From the NCBI GenBank assembly GCA_964629965.1, contig CAZVRZ010000046.1:1-36088 (forward strand): a stretch of 36,088 nucleotides of DNA, written 5' to 3'. The position numbers and the translations under genes are program-made. This stretch comes from CAZVRZ01 sp964629965 (GTDB taxonomy: Bacteria > Chloroflexota > Anaerolineae > Anaerolineales > UBA4823). The notes below the pieces were generated by a model. That model saw nothing but the letters and a program-made list of their open reading frames with translations. It ran no database searches and was not told the DNA's origin. Shown piece by piece: positions 30,807-36,088 of the stretch (positions within the stretch are counted from its first letter, which is position 1; every line of letters begins with the position of its first letter).

Positions 30807-31241
30807 TCACCTCTCATTTTCCTGTAAAAGTCTCATCGCTTCTTCAGCGCTGATCCGCCCGGCATCCAACTCTTCCAAGATGCTCAGGCGTTTCTCTTCG
30901 GAAATGCCAAAGGGAAGCGGCTCGTCGATATCCGGCTCATATCCCAATTTGCGGATCACTTCGTTCAGGCGGTTGCGGATGGTGGGATAAGAAAGCCCCA
31001 GCTCCCCTTCCATGCGGTTGATCTTTCCTTCGCAGCGCACGAAAGTCTCGATAAAAGTGAGCTGCTCCGGGTTCAAACGCGAGACAAAATGCTCGATGAA
31101 AGCCAATTGTTCCGGTTTCAAATCTGCAAACACACCGCTGATAAACCGGCCTTCCATGTGAGCATCGCATTCCCGGCAGTAAAAATGCGTTACGTACAAC
31201 TCGCCGCCGCAGAACGGGCAGACTGTTGGCAATGTATTCAT
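30807..31241 (-). CDS. DUF2089-family zinc-ribbon/HTH regulator with SHOCT-like tail
   Basis: 144 residues. Zinc ribbon Cys8/Cys11/Cys22/Cys25 (CPFC...CREC), then a helix-turn-helix (about 72-98, KINRMEGELGLSYPTIRNRLNEVIRKLG) like sigma region 4, then a C-terminal SHOCT-like pair (114-142, SEEKRLSILEELDAGRISAEEAMRLL). Residues 41-55 and 56-70 (LKPEQLAFIEHFV / LNPEQLTFIETFV) are a diverged tandem duplication; one copy is usual in this family. ATG 31241 has GGAAGG upstream. First gene of the operon, behind a very good promoter with a GACA...TGTC inverted repeat in its spacer, so it probably regulates its own operon. Confidence 0.88.
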   Translation of the reverse strand: MNTLPTVCPFCGGELYVTHFYCRECDAHMEGRFISGVFADLKPEQLAFIEHFVSRLNPEQLTFIETFVRCEGKINRMEGELGLSYPTIRNRLNEVIRKLGYEPDIDEPLPFGISEEKRLSILEELDAGRISAEEAMRLLQENER

Positions 31242-31324
31242 AAAAATCGACCATCCTTCCCTGTAGGTTCACTTCCGGCTTTTCGGCAAACAGGCCCGCG
31301 CCTGCTTCGCCTTGATCTATTCAC

Positions 31325-31353
31325 ATCATAGCACGACAATTGAATAATGTCAA
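31325..31353 (-). promoter_or_regulatory. Near-consensus promoter of the DUF2089-led operon
   Basis: Minus strand TTGACA (31353-31348), 17-nt spacer, TATGAT (31330-31325). The spacer holds GACAaT...AtTGTC, an imperfect inverted repeat (31335-31351) that could bind a regulator. An AT-rich tract lies upstream (31354-31425), as in an UP element. Leader of about 80 nt to ATG 31241. Confidence 0.7.
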
Positions 31354-31459
31354 TATATTATATTAATATTATTAAGATATAGTTATTGTTTTTGTAAGTA
31401 TCTTTCATATTATTAATTATTTCCCCCTTTGTCTGGCGAAACGCCGCAGTCATTAGACG

Positions 31460-31496
31460 AAAAAGACCTGTTCTCACTTGTGAGACAGGCCTTTTT
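31460..31496 (-). terminator. Bidirectional intrinsic terminator
   Basis: Stem CCTGTTCTCA / TGAGACAGG (one bulge) with a 4-nt loop at about 31468-31489, flanked by AAAAA and TTTTT, so it works on both strands. It lies 40 bp after the stop of the 84-residue minus-strand gene and insulates the DUF2089 operon. Nothing else is seen in gap 31354-31533 beyond AT-rich sequence. Confidence 0.8.
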
Positions 31497-31533
31497 AATC
31501 ATCGAGAGGCGCAAAAGAAAATCTTCAGGAAAA

Positions 31534-31788
31534 TCACTTCTCGCCCAAGGTGGATACCTGGCGCAGCAAACCGAGCACCAGCACGCCCAGCTTGACGCCC
31601 TCCCCTGCCGTCAGCTTCGGGCGGTCTTGCTGCTCTGCTGCCCGCTGCACCAGCAGATAGGCGCCAATCACCCCAGCCAGCGCACCGACCACGCCGCCGA
31701 GCACCAGCATCCTAACCTTCCAGGCGCTAGGAGCCTGGTCGTACAACTCGCTGTCTTCAATCTCTTCGTTTTCCCAATCTTCAGCCAT
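31534..31788 (-). CDS. Small single-pass membrane protein, 84 residues
   Basis: An acidic N-terminus (MAEDWENEEIEDSELYDQ) is followed by a hydrophobic, Gly-rich segment (about 26-48, VRMLVLGGVVGALAGVIGAYLLV) and a polar tail. No family recognised. The ATG at 31788 is used because AAAGG lies about 9 nt upstream and the longer frame extends into the next gene. Second gene of a two-gene unit with the 144-residue protein upstream, ended by the bidirectional terminator. Confidence 0.7.
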   Translation of the reverse strand: MAEDWENEEIEDSELYDQAPSAWKVRMLVLGGVVGALAGVIGAYLLVQRAAEQQDRPKLTAGEGVKLGVLVLGLLRQVSTLGEK

Positions 31789-31829
31789 CGGATCATACCT
31801 TTCTGACGGTATACGCCTGTTACAGCGCA

Positions 31830-32264
31830 TTAACGGGGCGGTTTGCGCCGTAAAGCTGCAAAGCCTGCCCAAAAACTACGCGCTTTTAACACCGGTTCGA
31901 CCGCTTTGTTTGAAATCTGCCGCGCCCGCACGCTCACCAGCACCAGGTAATCCTGGGCCAGGCGGGCATAGGGCGGCAGCACCTGCAAAAGTTTCGTCAC
32001 GCCGTACGCCAGTCCGCCAACCAACACCAGCAGGATCAGCGCCAGGGCAATGGGCGGAATGATCAGCCAGATCGCAGAAATGTCTGCCCAACGGCTGACT
32101 TCGCCCACCGCCCCGATCCCTGCCGCAATCGCACCGGCAGACAGGCCGCAAATGACCAGCATGCCCAACAGCAGCGGCAGGATGATCTGCCACCACACCT
32201 CTTTGCGGTGACGGGCATGGGTTTGCGGGTTACGTTCTGGCAGTGGAAGCGGATATTCAGTCAT
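31830..32264 (-). CDS. Two-helix membrane protein, 144 residues, unknown function
   Basis: Basic N-terminus, then two hydrophobic segments (about 25-48 and 62-85: ILPLLLGMLVICGLSAGAIA and AIWLIIPPIALALILLVLVG), and a soluble basic C-terminal half (about 95-144). No recognised domain. ATG 32264 is chosen because AAAGG lies upstream; the earlier frame extends into the neighbouring gene. A TACAAT -10 box (32279-32274) lies 10 bp upstream, so transcription may begin very close to the ATG. The 84-residue gene follows after 41 bp. Confidence 0.7.
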   Translation of the reverse strand: MTEYPLPLPERNPQTHARHRKEVWWQIILPLLLGMLVICGLSAGAIAAGIGAVGEVSRWADISAIWLIIPPIALALILLVLVGGLAYGVTKLLQVLPPYARLAQDYLVLVSVRARQISNKAVEPVLKARSFWAGFAALRRKPPR

Positions 32265-32343
32265 TGCCTTTGTATTGTAGCACAAATTTTTATTCAGGGG
32301 GTCGCAAGCCGGCCTACGCGCACCTGCCTGCGCTGCTTTTTGG

Positions 32344-33000
32344 CTACCAGTCCTCAAACAGGTCGGGGTTCAGCTTCCCCTCTCCGCCCACCGGGCTCAT
32401 TTCACCCGTCAGAGGATTGATCTGTTTGGTATAGCAGAGATGAGTGTCAAATGCCCTCAGTTTCTCTCGGTAGTCCGTGGCGAGCAAAGCCTCCTCCAAC
32501 GTGACGTACTCAACCCGGCCTGCGATGACGACTTTGTTGCTTTGAGGGATATCCCTTTCCCAGGTCACGGTGCATTCGAGCTGCAGCCCGCACTCCTGGA
32601 TCCTTGGCGCCTTGATTTTGACACACTCTTCTGCCGTAAGCCCCGGCGCGCTGATCTCATCGTCTTCATAGGCATTGTATTTCACGGTCTTCGCCAAGCC
32701 GGGGTTGTCTTGCGTTTGATAGTTGATGCAGAACACGCCTTCCCGCTGCACGTTATGATAGGTGTGTCCGTTCTTGTTCAAGGAAAGGATAAAATAGGTT
32801 GCCTGGTCTGGATCGCTATCCACGTATCCCCAGGCATGAAGACAGACGTTGTTCTTGCCATTGTCCTTGTAGGTTGTGATGTAGAACATGAAATTGGGAT
32901 GGTTGATGACATGATAGAGCCAATGGAAAATGTGGAACTCGTTCTTCCAGGCTCCGCCGATGATCTCCGGCGGGTTGAGCAGATCAAAACTGCGTTTCAT
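32344..33000 (-). CDS. Flavin-reductase-like FMN-binding protein
   Basis: 218 residues. The block FMFYITTYKDNGKNNVCLHAWGYVDSDP, the central QATYFILSLNKNGHTYHNVQREGVFCINYQT and the later LQLECTVTWERDIPQSNKVVIAGRVEYV follow the flavin-reductase-like (DIM6/NTAB) split-barrel pattern. Members reduce FMN for partner oxygenases, or bind FMN with other roles; no partner oxygenase is nearby. ATG 33000 is preferred to 33003 because GGAGG then sits 6 nt away. It stands alone on the minus strand; the next gene downstream starts 80 bp away. Confidence 0.82.
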   Translation of the reverse strand: MKRSFDLLNPPEIIGGAWKNEFHIFHWLYHVINHPNFMFYITTYKDNGKNNVCLHAWGYVDSDPDQATYFILSLNKNGHTYHNVQREGVFCINYQTQDNPGLAKTVKYNAYEDDEISAPGLTAEECVKIKAPRIQECGLQLECTVTWERDIPQSNKVVIAGRVEYVTLEEALLATDYREKLRAFDTHLCYTKQINPLTGEMSPVGGEGKLNPDLFEDW

Positions 33001-33350
33001 CATCGACCTCCATTCGCCAACCATCGAGTATCCGCCCAATCGTCCTGAGGCATACTTCCAAAAATACGCCCCGCAATAAAGAACTGGCTGTTTCGTCTCT
33101 GCTTGCCGTCATAACCCGAGATACCTCCTGAGCCTGCGCTCCTGGTGTTTGAAAAATACCCATCACTTCGACTTGAATTCGCCATCGGTTGTATACTGCC
33201 CCATCATTGACCAGGCTCCATCCCTCATCACCATTATAGCGAAATCCTCCGCTTTTGTCAGCCAGGACAACTGCTTCTCTTCGTTTTATCCGTTCCACTT
33301 TTTGCCCCCAAAACACGCCCGCGTTCCTCATGGCTGTACCCAACCGCTAT

Positions 33351-33392
33351 GTCTTTGCGACCCCGGCGGTTTTTGCCGGGGGAAGCAATCTC
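33351..33392. repeat. Palindromic dispersed element (copy 2), intergenic
   Basis: GTCTTTGCGA, CCCCGGC, 7-nt loop, GCCGGGG, then GAAGCAATCTC: matches the copy at 29231-29273 at nearly every position outside the loop. About 40 bp upstream of the GNAT promoter. Confidence 0.8.
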
Positions 33393-33430
33393 CTCGACGG
33401 CATAGGGGGATTCATCCCCGGCTGTGCCGG

Positions 33431-33459
33431 TTGACAGCCCGCCCGCCCTGGATTATGCT
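33431..33459 (+). promoter_or_regulatory. Sigma70-type promoter of the GNAT gene
   Basis: TTGACA (33431-33436), 17-nt spacer, TATGCT (33454-33459), 26 nt upstream of the ATG at 33486 with GGGAGG between them. Confidence 0.65.
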
Positions 33460-33485
33460 TGGTCTTTATTCGCCGGGAGGAAACG

Positions 33486-33971
33486 ATGGAAGTTTCAATT
33501 CGCAAAGCCGCTCTGCAGGATGCTGCCCAACTGGCTTCATTGCTGCGCAGCCTGGGCTTGTTCGCAGTCTTCGCGCAAGAACAGCCGGAGCAATCCCAGG
33601 AACGCGTCGCCCGGCACCTGGCGCTGTGCCTGGCAGACGACAGCCACACCGTCTACGTTGCCGAGCAGCCGGACGGCGTTCTGTGCGGCTACCTGTCGCT
33701 GCACTGGCTGCCATACCTGATCCTGCCCGCGCCGGAAGGCTACGTCTCCGAGCTGTTCATCGCCGAGCACGCCCGCGGCCTCGGTCTGGGAGGCGCGCTG
33801 CTGCAGGCCGCCGAAGCAGAGGCGCGCCGGCGGGGCTGTGCCCGCCTGATGCTGCTCAACATGCGCAGGCGCGAGTCGTACCAGCGCGGCTTCTACGCCA
33901 AACAGGGCTGGCAAGAGCGCTCCGATGCCGCCAATTTCGTCCGATATGTTGACGAATCACCCAATGCGTGA
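33486..33971 (+). CDS. GNAT-family N-acetyltransferase
   Basis: 161 residues. N-terminal strand and helix EVSIRKAALQDAAQLASLLRSLGL, central VYVAEQPDGVLCGYLSLHWLPY, acetyl-CoA-binding motif A YVSELFIAEHARGLGLGGALLQAAEAEARRRG (the R-G-x-G-x-G loop is ARGLGLGG), and C-terminal YQRGFYAKQGWQE. It transfers acetyl from acetyl-CoA to an amine; the substrate is not predictable. ATG 33486 has GGGAGG 5 nt upstream. It lies upstream of argG, but a separate promoter and terminator stand between, so a link to arginine synthesis is not implied. Its last bases overlap the -35/-10 region of the proposed RNA promoter. Confidence 0.85.
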   Translation: MEVSIRKAALQDAAQLASLLRSLGLFAVFAQEQPEQSQERVARHLALCLADDSHTVYVAEQPDGVLCGYLSLHWLPYLILPAPEGYVSELFIAEHARGLGLGGALLQAAEAEARRRGCARLMLLNMRRRESYQRGFYAKQGWQERSDAANFVRYVDESPNA

Positions 33972-33977
33972 TAAACT
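33949..33977 (+). promoter_or_regulatory. Possible promoter for the RNA upstream of argG
   Basis: TTGACG (33949-33954), 17-nt spacer, TAAACT (33972-33977; 4 of 6 match). It overlaps the GNAT stop codon. Predicted start near 33984. Confidence 0.4.
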
Positions 33978-33983
33978 GCGCCC

Positions 33984-34140
33984 CAATATGTGTCCAGCAA
34001 GCAAGCGTTTCCCCCGTATCCGTCGTAGCCGCCCGTCCTTTCGGGGAGGATGGGTGCCTGTGCTTGCCTGGAGTTAAGCCATTTCGGCGCACATGCATCT
34101 GGTCAGTGACAGGCCCTCCTTCCCCGAGGGCCTGTTTTTT
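33984..34140 (+). ncRNA. Candidate structured RNA or leader ending in an intrinsic terminator
   Basis: About 155 nt with no ORF but strong pairing. Stem 1: CCA-GCAAGCA (33994-34003) with TGCTTGC-c-TGG (34061-34071). Stem 2: CGCCCGTCCT (34030-34039) with AGGATGGGTG (34047-34056), paired throughout with two G-U pairs. A small GCC/GGC hairpin follows near 34078-34088. It ends in a strong terminator. GCCTG at 34056-34060 and 34066-34070 could alternatively pair with the terminator's CAGGC, as in an attenuator. It may be an independent small RNA or a termination-controlled leader of argG. It does not match any riboswitch, 6S, SRP or tmRNA pattern that I know. Confidence 0.4.
34110..34140 (+). terminator. 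Strong intrinsic terminator upstream of argG
   Basis: Perfect 9-bp stem CAGGCCCTC (34110-34118) / GAGGGCCTG (34126-34134), 7-nt loop, then TTTTTT (34135-34140). Confidence 0.92.
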
Positions 34141-34141
34141 G

Positions 34142-34147
34142 TATAAT
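34142..34147 (+). promoter_or_regulatory. -10 box of argG directly after the terminator
   Basis: TATAAT (34142-34147) begins one base after the terminator T-run, 34 nt before the argG ATG. No good -35 is visible because that place is occupied by the terminator hairpin, so either the promoter is weak or needs an activator, or argG is mainly read through the upstream terminator. Confidence 0.45.
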
Positions 34148-34181
34148 CCTCAAAACCATATCATTTATTTAGGAGGCTGCA

Positions 34182-35441
<1,260 letters not shown>

Positions 35442-35450
35442 GAGGCTCGC

Positions 35451-36088
35451 ATGACTCTGTGGGCAGGCCGCTTCTCGGGCAGTCTCGACCCAGACGCCTG
35501 GAAATTGAACGCCTCGCTCAGCTTCGACCGGCGCCTGGCGCCGCAAGATGTGCGCGGCAGCATCGCCTGGGCGCAGGCCCTGGCGCAGGCCGGCGTGCTC
35601 ACGCCGGCTGAAAGCGATCAGCTTTGCGCCGGGCTGCAAGCCGTGCAGGCCGAGTTCGCCGGCGGCAGCTTCGCCTTTCAAGAAAGCGACGAAGACATCC
35701 ACAGCGCGGTCGAGCGCCGCCTGGGTGAGTTGATCGGCCCGCTGGCCGGCAAGTTGCACACCGGGCGCAGCCGCAACGACCAGGTGGCTACCGATGTGCG
35801 CCTGTGGGTGCTGGAGAACTTACCCGCCCTGGAAGAAGCCCTGGTGAACCTGCAAACCGTTTTGCTGCAGCGCGCGGAAAGCGACTTTGGGATGCTCATG
35901 CCGGGTTACACCCACTTGCAGCGTGCCCAACCGATCCTGCTCAGCCACTGGTGGCTGGCGCACTTCTGGCCACTGGCCCGCGACCGCGAGCGCCTGGCTC
36001 AGGCGAGCGCGCGCCTGTCGGTTCTACCATTAGGTTCAGGCGCCCTGGCCGGCACGTTCGACGCCATCGCCACGGCGCCGCTCAGCAA
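35451..36088 (+). CDS. argH: Argininosuccinate lyase, 3'-truncated by window edge
   Basis: The first 212 codons are visible: MTLWAGRFSGSLDPDAWKLNASLSFDRRLAPQDV, SDEDIHSAVERRLGELIGPLAGKLHTGRSRNDQVATDVRLW (substrate loop) and MPGYTHLQRAQPILLSHWWLA, all standard for argininosuccinate lyase, which splits argininosuccinate to arginine and fumarate. The ATG has GGAGG at 35441-35445, overlapping the argG stop region. The frame is open to the last base; the remaining half, with the catalytic Ser loop, lies beyond the window. Confidence 0.97.
   Translation, partial: MTLWAGRFSGSLDPDAWKLNASLSFDRRLAPQDVRGSIAWAQALAQAGVLTPAESDQLCAGLQAVQAEFAGGSFAFQESDEDIHSAVERRLGELIGPLAGKLHTGRSRNDQVATDVRLWVLENLPALEEALVNLQTVLLQRAESDFGMLMPGYTHLQRAQPILLSHWWLAHFWPLARDRERLAQASARLSVLPLGSGALAGTFDAIATAPLS

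Larger units (their letters stand above)
33001..33485. other. 485-bp divergent intergenic region (flavin reductase / GNAT)
   Basis: Holds the palindromic dispersed element at 33351-33392 and the GNAT promoter at 33431-33459. A 119-codon minus-strand frame (32984-33343) exists but lacks recognisable domains or a convincing ribosome site. I see no clear minus-strand promoter for the flavin-reductase gene. Confidence 0.6.

Noticed and set aside
32984..33343. 119-codon minus-strand frame upstream of the flavin-reductase gene
   Set aside because: No domain, no convincing ribosome site, and it overlaps the start of the real gene in another frame. A degraded gene remnant cannot be excluded.
33149..33952. 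267-codon plus-strand frame across the intergenic region and GNAT gene
   Set aside because: Arg/Pro/Ala-rich shadow frame; the GNAT frame (33486-33971) has the conserved acetyl-CoA motif and a ribosome site.
33984..34140. 6S, SRP or tmRNA gene
   Set aside because: Size and terminator fit a small RNA, but the SRP loop motif and tmRNA ends are missing and the pairing lacks the 6S closing stem with central bubble.

Overview
The window looks like chromosomal DNA of a member of the Chloroflexota, most likely class Anaerolineae. This is inferred from gene content: a sAC-like cyclase fused to an ATPase and TPRs, a DnaB/DnaD/DnaC-like cluster, an UMF1 transporter, a DUF2089/DUF4097/SHOCT-like operon, many 4-nt start/stop overlaps and moderately high GC. 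No marker gene such as rRNA is present. Both edges cut genes (an ADP-forming acyl-CoA synthetase on the left, argH on the right), and a 10-N assembly gap lies inside ugd. I see no tRNA, rRNA, CRISPR array, insertion sequence or prophage.

Layout. 1-3.1 kb: 3' part of an acetate-CoA ligase (ADP-forming), a membrane-anchored DsbA-like thioredoxin protein and a convergent OmpR-type regulator with a degenerate receiver. 3.2-7.65 kb: a DUF151 nuclease-domain protein, then a tight replication cluster of dnaB helicase, a DnaD-domain protein, a protein with two tandem DnaC/DnaI-type AAA+ domains, and a tiny zinc-site protein. 7.66-10.1 kb (minus): urocanate hydratase, a small orphan and an Rrf2 Fe-S-type regulator. 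10.3-12.6 kb: UDP-glucose dehydrogenase and a methyltransferase with a Trm112-like tail. 12.6-17.1 kb (minus): a five-gene operon in which every junction overlaps (UMF1 transporter, menG/ubiE, ubiX, FMN split-barrel protein, methyltransferase). 17.4-25.0 kb: yacL-like PIN-TRAM membrane protein, cysS, rlmB and a 1418-residue two-cyclase/ATPase/TPR protein. 25.0-31.2 kb (minus): a probable seven-gene operon starting with a DUF2089 regulator, continuing with two DUF4097 beta-solenoid proteins and two YvlB-like proteins, and ending with an MFS exporter and an M23 lipoprotein. 31.5-33.0 kb (minus): two small membrane proteins and a flavin-reductase-like protein. 33.5-36.1 kb: a GNAT acetyltransferase, a structured untranslated region ending in a strong terminator, then argG-argH.

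Most notable. (1) The DUF2089-led operon: five consecutive proteins each carry one copy of the same roughly 30-residue SHOCT-like helical motif, which suggests a multi-part assembly that may report on the cell envelope. (2) Short dispersed DNA repeats (a 15-bp-period ATTCGTGGGC unit, a 12-bp-arm palindrome and an ATTGCGA..CCCCGGC palindromic element) sit inside coding sequences of this operon and are translated in more than one reading frame; similar units occur in the DnaD-like gene and upstream of the GNAT gene. (3) The two cyclase domains of the large protein are degenerate in complementary ways, as in animal soluble adenylyl cyclase. (4) The same 15-bp palindrome, ATYTTA-N3-TAARAT, covers the -10 box of both divergent promoters between the Rrf2 gene and ugd. 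(5) The tandem helicase-loader protein and a possible structured RNA before argG.
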